Shown piece by piece: positions 8,792 through 17,334 of a DNA stretch of 64,000 nt. Origin of the DNA: CAIOHW01 sp964432565 (GTDB lineage: Bacteria > Bdellovibrionota > UBA1018); contig CAYSOA010000001.1 of the NCBI GenBank assembly GCA_964432565.1, positions 124,001 to 188,000 of the forward strand, given 5' to 3'. The translations under genes and the position numbers were made by a program. The notes beneath the pieces were generated by a model, which searched no databases, was not told where the DNA came from, and worked only from the letters and a program-made list of their open reading frames with translations. Position 1 is the first letter of the stretch; every line of letters starts with the position of its first letter.

Positions 8792-9397
8792 ATGTGTCCG
8801 ATCCACGAGACTGACGCAGCCGAAGAGCGCTGGTCAAAGGCAGAATGGGAGCATTACGAGCTCTGGGAGAAGATCGAGGCGCGAAAGCGCCGCCTGAAGC
8901 GGCTGTGGGTTTCGGCGGTGGTGATGCTTTTTCTGGTGCTGTCGGCTGTTCCGGTCGTGCTGGGACGCGGGCTGCAGTGGCGTGCGCTTCAGGCATCGAG
9001 GCAGCTGGCCGAGCAGCTCAATACTCTCAAGCGCGAGGCCATTCAGCGGGAGCAGGCCTTTCGCCTGACGGTGGACTCGAACCGGCCGCTGGTGCTGCAG
9101 GTGGAATGGGGTCCCGGCTGTGACTCGTCTCTTTTCGTCGCTGCTTCGCCCATCGAGCTGCTGCCGGGAGTGAGCGCCCGAGAGCGTCTGGGCTGGGTGG
9201 CGCCGAGTGCTGCGAAGGATCTGGGAATTGCTGCAGCCCTCGATCGGTTTTGCTTCGACCCAATTCGCGGCAGCCACGAAACGTCGGGCGACGGAGAGCT
9301 TGCGGCTTTTTTGATCGCACCTGTCAATGAACTGTCGGTCGATCGCTTGTCGACGGTGTTGCTGGCGGGCCCTTCTGCGGAAATCTCCTTCGAATAG
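8792..9397 (+). CDS. Single-pass membrane protein between pilD and pilM, unknown function
   Basis: A 201-residue protein: a charged, partly helical cytoplasmic N-terminus (residues 1-40, rich in Glu, Lys and Arg), one transmembrane helix (about 43-60, SAVVMLFLVLSAVPVVLG), a short coiled-coil-like segment (LQASRQLAEQLNTLKREAIQ) and a globular periplasmic domain with two cysteines (GPGCDSS and DRFCFDP). The layout resembles PilN/PilO-type assembly proteins, but the sequence does not identify it as one. It begins two bases after the pilD stop, so it is translated with it. No known family recognised. Confidence 0.75.
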   Translation: MCPIHETDAAEERWSKAEWEHYELWEKIEARKRRLKRLWVSAVVMLFLVLSAVPVVLGRGLQWRALQASRQLAEQLNTLKREAIQREQAFRLTVDSNRPLVLQVEWGPGCDSSLFVAASPIELLPGVSARERLGWVAPSAAKDLGIAAALDRFCFDPIRGSHETSGDGELAAFLIAPVNELSVDRLSTVLLAGPSAEISFE

Positions 9398-9407
9398 TTT
9401 CAATAGG

Positions 9408-9435
9408 TTGAACGTTTGAGGGCGTTCTGTAGAAT
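9408..9435 (+). promoter_or_regulatory. Candidate sigma-70 promoter of the pilMNOPQ operon
   Basis: TTGAAC (9408-9413) and TAGAAT (9430-9435, five of six to consensus) are spaced by 16 bases. They stand just after the stop of the small membrane-protein gene and about 90 bases before pilM, inside the 126-base gap 9398-9523. The rest of the gap shows nothing else recognisable apart from the pilM ribosome site (GAGG). Confidence 0.5.
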
Positions 9436-9523
9436 TTACCTCATGGAGAGGTGCGTCCGTCGATCGGCAGCAGTTGCCGCCTGATGACCGGGTGCATTCA
9501 CGGAAGCGTTTCGAGGACCACGG

Positions 9524-10606
9524 ATGGGGTTGGGCTTGTCAGGACTTTTCAAGGGACTCTCGCTGGGAGGCGCCAAAAGCGCCATCGGCCTGAGCATCGG
9601 TACGTCCTCGATCAAGCTGGTCGAACTCAAGAAGGTCAAAAACTCCACTAAACTGCTGCATTTTGGAATGGTGGCCCTGCCACAGGACGCCATCGTCAAC
9701 CGAGAGATCGTCAACCCGGTGGCCGTCACCGAGAGCCTCAAGACCCTGCTGAGTCAGGTTCGACTGCAAGGCCGTCAGGTCTGCGTTTCGCTTTCCGGAA
9801 ATTCGGTGATTCTCAAGCGCATGCAGCTCGAAGTGCCGAACATGAAGGAGCTTCAGGAACAGGTCTTCTGGGAGGCCGAGCAGTACCTGCCCTTCGATGT
9901 TTCGGAAGTCGTCATGGACTACCAGCTGCTCTCGAAGGGCAAGGATAACCAGGCCGACGTGCTTCTTGTCGCGGTCAAGCGCGCGGTGCTGGACACCTAC
10001 ATGGCCTGTGTCGAGGATGCCGGACTGGCCCCTGCGGTCGTGGATGTCGATTTCTTCGCGCTTCAGAATGCCTTTGAGGCGAATTATCCGCTTCAGCCCA
10101 GCGAATCGGCCGTGGTCGTGGATGTGGGTGCTTCGGCTTCGAAGCTCGTCGTCGTCCGGGAAGGAGTGCCGGTCTTCACGAAGGACAGCGCGCTCGGCGG
10201 GCAGAACCTGACGGCGGAGATTCAAAAGCACATGCAGCTTTCGTTTTCGGATGCCGAGGCACTGAAGACGGGCGGAGTCGGTGACGCGCTTCCTCAAGAG
10301 GTGAGTGACCTCATGAATGTGATGGCCGAGAATCTCGGGCGTGAGATCAAGCGGACGCTCGACTTCTACTCGGCGTCTTCCTCCGGGGCTCCTCTTTCGT
10401 ATGTCATCCTTGCGGGAGGGGGAGCGAAGATTCCGGGCCTCTCTCGAGTCGTCGAAGACATCGTTCAGCTTCCGACCCAGATCATGAACCCTTTCAATGC
10501 GGTTTCGTACGATCCGGCCGTCTTCACCCAGGACTATGTGAACTCGATCGGTCCGATCGCAGCCGTGCCCATCGGACTCGCTCTTCGTGCGGGGATGGGT
10601 GCATGA
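9524..10606 (+). CDS. pilM: Type IV pilus assembly ATPase-like protein PilM
   Basis: The 360-residue cytoplasmic protein has the actin/FtsA-like fold of PilM: phosphate-1 motif IGLSIGTSSIKLVEL, phosphate-2 VVVDVGASASKLVVV and the adenosine motif YVILAGGGAKIPGL. PilM polymer or ring subunits bind the N-terminal tail of PilN and link the cytoplasmic motor to the periplasmic PilNOPQ complex. Start ATG follows GAGG at 9512-9515. It is the first gene of the pilMNOPQ operon and overlaps pilN by four bases (ATGA). Confidence 0.97.
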   Translation: MGLGLSGLFKGLSLGGAKSAIGLSIGTSSIKLVELKKVKNSTKLLHFGMVALPQDAIVNREIVNPVAVTESLKTLLSQVRLQGRQVCVSLSGNSVILKRMQLEVPNMKELQEQVFWEAEQYLPFDVSEVVMDYQLLSKGKDNQADVLLVAVKRAVLDTYMACVEDAGLAPAVVDVDFFALQNAFEANYPLQPSESAVVVDVGASASKLVVVREGVPVFTKDSALGGQNLTAEIQKHMQLSFSDAEALKTGGVGDALPQEVSDLMNVMAENLGREIKRTLDFYSASSSGAPLSYVILAGGGAKIPGLSRVVEDIVQLPTQIMNPFNAVSYDPAVFTQDYVNSIGPIAAVPIGLALRAGMGA

Positions 10607-11265
10607 TCAAGATCAACCTGGCCAGGCGCAAGACCGCAACGATCGCCGCCGCTGAAGCCGAGCAGAGCGGCTTGACGGCAACGGTCGGCGGTCTGCTTTC
10701 GGGAGTGCTTCGCCGTTCCTCCGGAGCAGGAGCGTCCGCTTCATCGACGACGCTCTCTGACCTGCCGATTCGCTCCATTCTGATCGCGTTGATCGGCATT
10801 TACGGCGCCGACTTCTATTTTGAGAGTGAAAAGGCTGCAGCACTGCAGGCGGTCGAGGCGGCAATCCAGAAGGAACGTTCCGAACAGTCGGCCCTGCAGT
10901 CGAGGCTGGCGACATCGAAGGGGCTCGAGGAGCTCAAGCGCGGGCTTGAGGCCGATGAGCGCCTCGTGCGCACGAAGCTCGAAGTGATTCTCAAGCTGAT
11001 GCAGGACAAGCAGGGCGGAGTGACTGCTCTGCGCCATGTGTCCTCGGCCATTCCGGAAGAGGTCTGGCTGTCCTCGCTTGCCATCACTTCGGCTGACTTT
11101 AACGTGAGCGGCCAGGCTCTGGACTACAACCAGGTTTCGGACTTTATGAATCGTCTGAATCAGACGGATTTTCTGGCAGATCTGAACCTCGACGGCAGCT
11201 CGCAGTCCAAGGATGAAAAGGGGCTGAGCGTCGCAACCTTTCGACTGACGGCCAAGAGGAAATGA
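10603..11265 (+). CDS. pilN: Type IV pilus alignment protein PilN
   Basis: A 220-residue bitopic inner-membrane protein. The N-terminus MIKINLARRK is the short cytoplasmic motif that docks into PilM. One membrane helix follows at about residues 64-75 (IRSILIALIGIYGADF), then a coiled coil (KAAALQAVEAAIQKERSEQS) and a ferredoxin-like periplasmic domain. The stretch between the PilM-binding tail and the membrane helix (residues 12-60) is longer than in Pseudomonas PilN, where the helix follows soon after the motif; it is Ala/Ser/Gly-rich. PilN pairs with PilO to align the pilus channel with the secretin. Confidence 0.93.
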   Translation: MIKINLARRKTATIAAAEAEQSGLTATVGGLLSGVLRRSSGAGASASSTTLSDLPIRSILIALIGIYGADFYFESEKAAALQAVEAAIQKERSEQSALQSRLATSKGLEELKRGLEADERLVRTKLEVILKLMQDKQGGVTALRHVSSAIPEEVWLSSLAITSADFNVSGQALDYNQVSDFMNRLNQTDFLADLNLDGSSQSKDEKGLSVATFRLTAKRK

Positions 11266-11266
11266 C

Positions 11267-11884
11267 ATGAACGGCCTGATGCTCAAAGAGTTGATTCGAG
11301 TTTGGGCGCCGATCGTCGGCCTCGCCTTCGCGGGGTTCTATGCGTACGAGTATTATTACACTTTTCTGGACGACCCCGCTTCGCCGCTGAGCACTCGAAA
11401 GGCCGAGCTCAAGGTGATTCGGGGCCAGAACCAGGCTCTCGAGAAAAAGGTGCAGGAGCTGGAAGAGTTCAAACGCCAGCTGGAAGCAAAGAAGGAGGAG
11501 GTCAGAAGCATCGCCCAGCAGCTTTCGGAGACGAAAGGGGCGCTCGAGGACGATGTTCGGATGCCCGACTTCATGAAGATGCTGGTCTCCGAAGCCAAGC
11601 GCGTCGGCCTTGCCGTGCAGTCGATTACGCCGTCCCGAAAGCAGGCGCAGGAGTATTACTTCGAGTATCCGGTCGAGCTGAAGTTTCGTGGGATTTATGC
11701 ACAGGTTTTCAGCTTCATGAACCGCCTCTCGAATCTGCAGCGCATCGTTCGGGTTGACCGTTTTGAGATGAAGCCGGTCTCCAGTGCGGCGTCGAAGTAT
11801 GTCGAACTCGAGGGCGTGCTGCAGATCAAGACGTTTTCTTATGTCGGATCGAAGGCGGACCAGATCGGAAAGGATTCGAAATGA
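11267..11884 (+). CDS. pilO: Type IV pilus alignment protein PilO
   Basis: A 205-residue bitopic protein: one membrane helix near the N-terminus (about 12-30), a coiled coil (QALEKKVQELEEFKRQLEAK) and a ferredoxin-like periplasmic domain with the PilO pattern (YPVELKFRGIYAQVFSFMNR, then LSNLQRIVRVDRFEM). It forms a heterodimer with PilN and contacts PilP. It starts one base after the pilN stop and its stop overlaps the pilP start by four bases, as expected for the stoichiometric complex. Confidence 0.95.
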   Translation: MNGLMLKELIRVWAPIVGLAFAGFYAYEYYYTFLDDPASPLSTRKAELKVIRGQNQALEKKVQELEEFKRQLEAKKEEVRSIAQQLSETKGALEDDVRMPDFMKMLVSEAKRVGLAVQSITPSRKQAQEYYFEYPVELKFRGIYAQVFSFMNRLSNLQRIVRVDRFEMKPVSSAASKYVELEGVLQIKTFSYVGSKADQIGKDSK

Positions 11885-12351
11885 CCTTTCAGCATCGAGT
11901 TGCCATCGGATTTCTTCTGGTCCTGGGGTTCGTGACGAGGCCCGCTTTCGCTGTTGAGCCTCCGGCTGATCAGGCGGGCGAAGATTTGAGCAGCGCCATC
12001 GAAGAAGCGCTCAGTCTCAGGGACCCCTTCAAGCGGCCCGAGAGCGCGGGAGGCATCGTCGCCGCCGCAGTCTCTGAACTCGAGCGCTACCCTGTTGAGC
12101 AGTACAAGCTGGTGGGCGTGATCACTGGTGCCGATCGTCTCCGGGCGATCATTCAGGACCCTTCGGGAAAGACGCATTTCGTCTCTGAGCGGATGAAGAT
12201 CGGCACGCGGCGCGGCGTCATTCGTGAGATTCGTGCAGATTCGGTGATCGTTCGCGAAAAGATGGTCAACGTACTCGGCAAGGAGGAGCCGTCGGACAGC
12301 GAGATTCGCCTGCCCGATGAGACGGCTCCAAAAACAGGTTCTTCAGGATGA
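11881..12351 (+). CDS. pilP: Type IV pilus assembly protein PilP
   Basis: A 156-residue exported protein with an N-terminal signal peptide (cleavage near AFA before VEPP), the motif LRDPFKRP and a C-terminal HR-like beta domain (YKLVGVITGADRLRAIIQD, then VSERMKIGTRRGVI) that binds the PilQ secretin. Unlike PilP of Pseudomonas or Neisseria no lipobox cysteine follows the signal sequence, so it is predicted to be periplasmic or anchored by its uncleaved helix. It overlaps pilO by four bases and is translationally coupled to pilQ. Confidence 0.93.
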   Translation: MTFQHRVAIGFLLVLGFVTRPAFAVEPPADQAGEDLSSAIEEALSLRDPFKRPESAGGIVAAAVSELERYPVEQYKLVGVITGADRLRAIIQDPSGKTHFVSERMKIGTRRGVIREIRADSVIVREKMVNVLGKEEPSDSEIRLPDETAPKTGSSG

Positions 12352-12362
12352 GGAGCGTACCC

Positions 12363-14186
12363 ATGGATCACGGACAAGGTCTCAAGAGCGGGCTGGGGCT
12401 TCTGGCGGGAGGAGTTTTTCTTTTCCTGGCATCGGCGTCCTGGGGCGCAACGGTTCGATCCGTTGAGTATCGCAATACTCCGAGCGGTGGCGAAGTGCTG
12501 ATCCGTGCCGAAAGCGAGATCGACTATGAATCTGAAGCCAATGAGCTCGATCGGCAGATCGTGCTCAGCCTCAAGGACGCCGAACTCTCGACGGCCGCAC
12601 GTCGGCAGCTCGACACCTCCGGCTTCGATGGTCCCGTTTTGCAGGTCTCTCCCTATCAGGTGGCCGATGGCGAAGCCGGGGCCCGTGTCGTGATTCAGCT
12701 CAGAAAAAACGTCGTTCCTGAAATCAGCCGCGATGGAGGTTTGATTCGCATCGCCATTCCGCGCTCTGGAAGCGAGCGGGTGGCGGCAAACGAAGAGCTT
12801 CTCGAGGCGCCGGGAGAGCCCTCGATCGGGCAGAGCAATCTCGGCACCTTCATGGAGACGATGCAGTCGAAGCGGTTTTCGGGTAAGCCGGTCACCATTC
12901 AGGTGCGGGATGCCGAACTGTCGGACGTCCTTCGTCTGATTGCCGAGGCCAGCGGTTTTAACATCCTGGTCGGTGACGGAGTCGGGGGAAAAATCACGCT
13001 TTCGCTGGTGGATGTGCCCTGGGACCAGGCCCTCGACGTCATCCTGAGTTCGAAGCGTCTGGGCGCCGAGCGCCGAAACAGCATCCTCCGAGTCGCCACT
13101 CTGGCCAACCTGACTGCCGAGAAGGAAGAGGAGCTGCGAGCCAAGCGAGCCAGTGAAAAGGCGGCTCCGCGCATCACCCGGGTTTTTCCGATCAGTTATG
13201 CCGATGCGCCTGCGCTTCAGACGCTGCTGCAGAGCTTTTCGAACGCGAGTGCCGCTCCCGAAGGGGGCGCTGGCGCTGCGGCCGGTGTGGGCGCGTCCAT
13301 TCAAATCGACCAGCGCACCAACAGCCTGATCGTTCAGGATACGGCGGCAGGACTGGCAAAGATCGCCCGCCTGATCACGTTGCTCGACACCGAGACACCG
13401 CAGGTGCTGATCGAGGCCAAGATTGTCGAGGCCAGCGAAGATTTCTCGAAGAACCTTTCGGGACAGCTGGGCATTTCGACGATCAGTGGGGGGAGAGGGA
13501 TCTTCGGTTCCTTCGCGGGAGGTGAGGCTGTTGGGGCACTCAATACTGCTGCAGTTCCCGGTTCGAGCCCGGCATCGAAAATCGGCTTTTCGCCGACTCT
13601 GGGTTTTCTTCCGAGCTTGAAGCGCCTGAATGCCCTGCTTCAGATCAACGAAACGAGCAACGATACGAGGGTGATCGCGTCGCCAAAGACCGTCGTCTTG
13701 AACAAGAAAACGGCCTCGATTCTTCAGTCGAGCCCGGTGGGAATTCCGGTTACGACTTTGGGCGCCGCCGGTGCGCCTGTGAACAGCATCCAGGTTTTGC
13801 AGGCGAACTTGAGTCTCAACGTGACCCCTACAGTGACCAACACCGGGAGTGTGCTGCTCACGCTTGATATCTCGCGGGACACGGTTGAGGGCACGGCAGA
13901 GCAGCCCCTTGTCGCCCCGAGAAACCTCAAGACGGAGGTTCTGGTGGACAGCGGGTCGACACTGGTCCTGGGTGGCGTGCACGTCAATTCGAAGAACAAG
14001 AGCGAGTATGGAATCCCCTTTTTGAAGGACATTCCACTCCTGGGAATTCTCTTTGGGGGGAGCTCGACGACTGAGAAGAAAACCGAGCTACTGATCTTCG
14101 TGACCCCGCGAATCATCAACGAAAGGGCGTCGAGCATTGCGGGTGGCGAGAGCAACGGGGCTCCCGCCGGCACTCCGACGGGATAG
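12363..14186 (+). CDS. pilQ: Type IV pilus outer-membrane secretin PilQ
   Basis: A 607-residue secretin forming the outer-membrane pore for the pilus. In order: a signal peptide (ending ASASWGA), an AMIN-like beta domain (TVRSVEYRNTPSGGEVLIRA) that may bind peptidoglycan, an N0/STN domain (VTIQVRDAELSDVLRLIAEA), an N1 domain (ITRVFPISYADAPALQTLLQ) and the secretin core with VLIEAKIVEASEDFSKNLSG and the conserved end YGIPFLKDIPLLGILF. Only one AMIN domain is seen, making it shorter than the Myxococcus PilQ. ATG 12363 preceded by GAGGAG is preferred; ATG 12348 overlapping the pilP stop is the alternative and would add five residues. Confidence 0.95.
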   Translation: MDHGQGLKSGLGLLAGGVFLFLASASWGATVRSVEYRNTPSGGEVLIRAESEIDYESEANELDRQIVLSLKDAELSTAARRQLDTSGFDGPVLQVSPYQVADGEAGARVVIQLRKNVVPEISRDGGLIRIAIPRSGSERVAANEELLEAPGEPSIGQSNLGTFMETMQSKRFSGKPVTIQVRDAELSDVLRLIAEASGFNILVGDGVGGKITLSLVDVPWDQALDVILSSKRLGAERRNSILRVATLANLTAEKEEELRAKRASEKAAPRITRVFPISYADAPALQTLLQSFSNASAAPEGGAGAAAGVGASIQIDQRTNSLIVQDTAAGLAKIARLITLLDTETPQVLIEAKIVEASEDFSKNLSGQLGISTISGGRGIFGSFAGGEAVGALNTAAVPGSSPASKIGFSPTLGFLPSLKRLNALLQINETSNDTRVIASPKTVVLNKKTASILQSSPVGIPVTTLGAAGAPVNSIQVLQANLSLNVTPTVTNTGSVLLTLDISRDTVEGTAEQPLVAPRNLKTEVLVDSGSTLVLGGVHVNSKNKSEYGIPFLKDIPLLGILFGGSSTTEKKTELLIFVTPRIINERASSIAGGESNGAPAGTPTG

Positions 14187-14196
14187 GGTTCGGGGA

Positions 14197-14799
14197 ATGA
14201 AGGTTTTTCCAAAGGGCGCGCACTCGCCGGTTCTTTACGAGTATCTCAGAAAGTACCAGGAAGATCCGACTTCCCGCGTCTTTGCGCCGCTGGCCGAGGC
14301 GTATCGCAAGGCGGGACTCATCAAGGAGGCCGTTGAAATCGCCCGCGAGGGGCTGCGCGTTCATCCCCAGTTCGCCGGGGGGCGTGTCGCTCTGGCACGA
14401 GCGCTGTTTGACCTCAAGCAGTACCAAGAGGTGTTGATCGAGCTGAAGCAGGTCTGTCGTGACGTTCCGGACAATCTCGCTGCGCAGCGGCTAGTGGCAG
14501 AATCCGCCCTCATTCTGGGGCGCTCCGAAGAGGCGCTCGAGGCCTACAAGATGTTGCTCTATTTCTCACCGGGCGATGCCGAGGCGGCACGAATGGTCGA
14601 GGAGCTCGAGACTCTGGCCTACCAGCATTCACCGCAAAGCCTGCGCACCGATTCTCCACCAATGGAGCAGTTCGAGGACCGATCTGCTTCCGAGGCGCTG
14701 GCCGCCGATCCGGGGCTTCGACGCGAGCGCTGGATGCGGAATATTGAGCGTCTTCAGGGGATGTTGCAGAAGGTGGAGCGCTACCGCCATCAACATTGA
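14197..14799 (+). CDS. TPR-repeat protein downstream of pilQ
   Basis: A 200-residue cytoplasmic-looking protein with TPR helices (VFAPLAEAYRKAGLIKEAVE, RVALARALFDLKQYQEVLIE, RLVAESALILGRSEEALEAY), no signal peptide and a coiled-coil C-terminus (RMRNIERLQGMLQKVERYR-like). It begins 10 bases after pilQ behind GGGG, so it is probably the last gene of the pilMNOPQ transcript. Its role is unknown; co-transcription suggests a scaffold in pilus or secretin assembly. The start at 14197 is chosen because longer readings lie inside pilQ. Confidence 0.8.
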   Translation: MKVFPKGAHSPVLYEYLRKYQEDPTSRVFAPLAEAYRKAGLIKEAVEIAREGLRVHPQFAGGRVALARALFDLKQYQEVLIELKQVCRDVPDNLAAQRLVAESALILGRSEEALEAYKMLLYFSPGDAEAARMVEELETLAYQHSPQSLRTDSPPMEQFEDRSASEALAADPGLRRERWMRNIERLQGMLQKVERYRHQH

Positions 14800-14832
14800 C
14801 TTGAGCGGGGGGTACGGTTTACCACCTGATTC

Positions 14833-15393
14833 ATGTACGCCACAAACCAGTTCCGTAAAGGCCTGAAGGTCGAGATCGAAGGCACGCCCTACGAAATCGT
14901 AGATTTCCAACATGTCAGTCCGGGCAAGGGCCGCGCCTTCACGCGCACCAAGCTCAAGAACATGCTCAACCAGAACGTGATCGAGCGCACGATCACTTCG
15001 GGAGACAAGTTGGATCGCGCCAACACGGATGAGCGCGAAATGCAGTACCTGTACAAGGATGCCGAAGGCTATCACTTCATGAACCAGGCCAACTACGATC
15101 AGGTGGCTCTGTCTGAAGAGCAGCTGGGTTCGGGCAAAGACTTCCTGCAGGAAAACCTGGTCATCAAGGTGATGTATTTCAATGAGCGCCCGATCGGCAT
15201 CGAACTTCCGACCTTCGTGGTGTTGAAGGTCACCGAGACTACGGGCGCCTTCAAGGGGGATACGGTTGGCGGGACCAAGCCGGCTACCCTCGAAACCGGC
15301 GCAGTGGTGCAGGTTCCCTTCCATATCAAGGAAGGCGATCTTCTGAAGATCGACACCCGCGATTACAGTTATTCAGAAAAGGCGAACAAGTAA
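14833..15393 (+). CDS. efp: Translation elongation factor P
   Basis: The 186-residue protein has the normal EF-P length and three domains: the KOW-like N-terminal domain with the loop SPGKGRAF (Lys32 is the position modified by beta-lysylation in E. coli), an OB domain and a C-terminal OB domain ending EGDLLKIDTRDYSYSEKA. EF-P relieves ribosome stalling at polyproline. The residue before PGKG is Ser rather than the more common Lys. It lies between pilQ/TPR and accB, an order that recurs in related bacteria; accB starts two bases after its stop. No epmA or epmB modification gene is present in this window. Confidence 0.96.
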   Translation: MYATNQFRKGLKVEIEGTPYEIVDFQHVSPGKGRAFTRTKLKNMLNQNVIERTITSGDKLDRANTDEREMQYLYKDAEGYHFMNQANYDQVALSEEQLGSGKDFLQENLVIKVMYFNERPIGIELPTFVVLKVTETTGAFKGDTVGGTKPATLETGAVVQVPFHIKEGDLLKIDTRDYSYSEKANK

Positions 15394-15394
15394 C

Positions 15395-15952
15395 GTGGCC
15401 ACGAGAAGGAAGGCCGCCGTTGCGAAGGTGAAGGCGGCTGCCGCAAAGGTGACGACTTCGAAGTCCAACCTTCCGCTGACCGAGTGGAAGTCTCTTTTTG
15501 AATTGATGGGCCAGCACCAGATGGCCGAACTGGAGTGGGAAAGCGGAAGCTCGAAGCTCAAGGTGCGCTCGAAGTGGGCACCAGCGCCGCAGGCGGCGGC
15601 GCCCCTGATGATGCCTGCCCCTGTGGCAGCGCCGGCGCCAGCTCCAGTCGTGGCTCCTGCTCCTGCTGTGGCTCCTGTCGCGTCCCCTGCAGTGCAAGGT
15701 TCAGCCCCGGCAAACCACAAGAAGGTGCTCTCCCCCTTCGTGGGAACCTTCTATCGCAAGCCCTCACCGGATGCGGCCACCTATGTCTCGGAAGGGCAGT
15801 CGGTCAAGCCGGGGGACACCCTGTGCATCATCGAGGCCATGAAACTGATGAACGAGATCGAAGCCGAATTTGCGGGCAAGGTGGTCAGCATTCTCGTTGA
15901 AAACGGCCAGCCCGTCGAGTTTGGAGAGCCGCTTTTCATCATCGAAACCTGA
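15395..15952 (+). CDS. accB: Biotin carboxyl carrier protein of acetyl-CoA carboxylase
   Basis: A 185-residue protein from a GTG start. It has an N-terminal region, a long Ala/Pro/Val linker (residues about 68-105) and the C-terminal biotinyl domain with the biotin-accepting Lys in EAMKLMNEIEAEF. BCCP carries the carboxyl group between biotin carboxylase and carboxyltransferase in the first step of fatty acid synthesis. An unusual Lys/Ala-rich N-terminal stretch (KAAVAKVKAAAAKV) precedes the standard start of the family. Its partner accC follows after 16 bases. Confidence 0.95.
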   Translation: MATRRKAAVAKVKAAAAKVTTSKSNLPLTEWKSLFELMGQHQMAELEWESGSSKLKVRSKWAPAPQAAAPLMMPAPVAAPAPAPVVAPAPAVAPVASPAVQGSAPANHKKVLSPFVGTFYRKPSPDAATYVSEGQSVKPGDTLCIIEAMKLMNEIEAEFAGKVVSILVENGQPVEFGEPLFIIET

Positions 15953-15968
15953 CGAAGGTCCCAAGCCC

Positions 15969-17324
15969 ATGGCACAGCTCTTCAAGAAAGTCCTGATCGC
16001 CAACCGCGGTGAAATCGCCCTGAGGGTCATTCGTGCCTGTCGTGAGCTGGGGATTTCGACGGTGGCGGTCTATTCAACGGCTGATGAAGAGTCGTTGCAC
16101 GTCAAGCTGGCCGACGAAGCGGTTTGTATTGGTCCACCGCAGAGCAAACTCAGCTACCTGAATATTGCGAGCATCCTGTCGGCAGCCGATATCACTCACG
16201 CGGATGCAATTCATCCCGGCTACGGATTTCTCTCGGAGAATGCCGAATTTGCCCGCCTCTGCCGGGAGTGTCGCATCACGTTCATCGGCCCGACTCCCGA
16301 GAACATCGAAGCGATGGGTGAAAAGACGCGTGCTCGTGCCATCGCCCGACAGGCCGGCGTTCCATTGCTTCCCGGAACTGTCGAGGCGGTTCCCGGAGTC
16401 GCCGTGGCTCTCAGAGAGGCCGAGCGCATTGGCTATCCCGTCATCCTCAAGGCCGCTGCCGGTGGTGGGGGGCGCGGAATCCATGTGGTTCGTTCTGCAG
16501 AACAGCTGAAGGCCTCGTTTGATCGAGTCAGTGCCGAGGCCGGTGCCGCTTTCGGAAATCCCGCGATGTACGTCGAGAAGTTTTGCGAGCGTCCACGCCA
16601 CGTCGAGATCCAGGTGCTTTGCGACCAGTTCGGCAATCGCCTGTTTCTGGGGGAGCGGGATTGCACGATCCAGCGCCGTCACCAGAAGCTGCTCGAAGAA
16701 GCCCCCAGTCCCGTGCTCGACGAGAAGCTGCGGCAGGAAATGGGCGAAGCCGCCCTTCGGCTCTGTGAATCGGTTCAGTACCAGAACGTGGGAACGGTCG
16801 AGTTTCTGGTCGACGAGAACCTGAAGTTTTACTTCATGGAAATGAACACCCGCATTCAGGTCGAGCATCCGGTCACCGAGATGGTCACCGGAATCGACTT
16901 GCTCAAGGAACAGATTCTTTCGGCTGCGGGTTTCAAGCTGCGGCTCCAGCAGTCGGACATTCAGATCCGGTCGCACTCGATCGAGTGTCGTATCAACGCG
17001 GAGGATCCCGAGAAGTTCACCCCTTCGCCGGGAAAAATCACCGCATTGCATACCCCGGGTGGCTTCGGAGTTCGAGTGGAGTCGTTTGTCTACGACCAGT
17101 ACAAGGTCGTTCCCTTTTAAGACACGATGATCGCCAAGCTCATCGTGCAATCCCCCCCCCGGGGTTTGGCGATTGCGAAGATGCGTCAGGCGCTTGACGA
17201 ATTCGTGGTCGAGGGCATCAAGACCAACGTCCCGTTTCATAAGAAAATCATGGCTGAACCGCGCTTTCGGGACGGGGATTACGACACAAACTTTTTGGAA
17301 GAGTTTCTGAAGAAATCCGAATAA
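15969..17324 (+). pseudogene. accC: Biotin carboxylase accC interrupted by an in-frame TAA
   Basis: The gene encodes the biotin carboxylase subunit of acetyl-CoA carboxylase: the N-terminal domain LIANRGEIALRVIRACRELG, the ATP-grasp glycine loop AAAGGGGRGI and the carboxylase motif EMNTRIQVEHPVTEM. At codon 384 of 452 the frame meets TAA (17118-17120) where the family has a Tyr before Asp-x-Met-Ile-Ala-Lys-Leu. The rest of the C-terminal domain (17121-17324, IAKLIVQSPPRGLAIAKMR to FLEEFLKKSE) continues in the same frame with normal spacing, so a single base at 17120 would restore it. An ATG at 17127 could restart translation, but no ribosome site precedes it. accC is essential, so sequencing error, readthrough or a second copy are all possible. 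Confidence 0.85.
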
Positions 17325-17334
17325 AATTGGAGAG

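Noticed and set aside
12153..13982. 609-codon antisense frame opposite pilQ
   Set aside because: No family motif, and pilQ on the plus strand has complete secretin motifs; long antisense frames are common in GC-rich DNA.
17148..17165. C homopolymer in accC as a frameshift site
   Set aside because: The encoded residues stay in register with the family on both sides, so the run does not shift the frame; the only defect is the TAA at 17118-17120.
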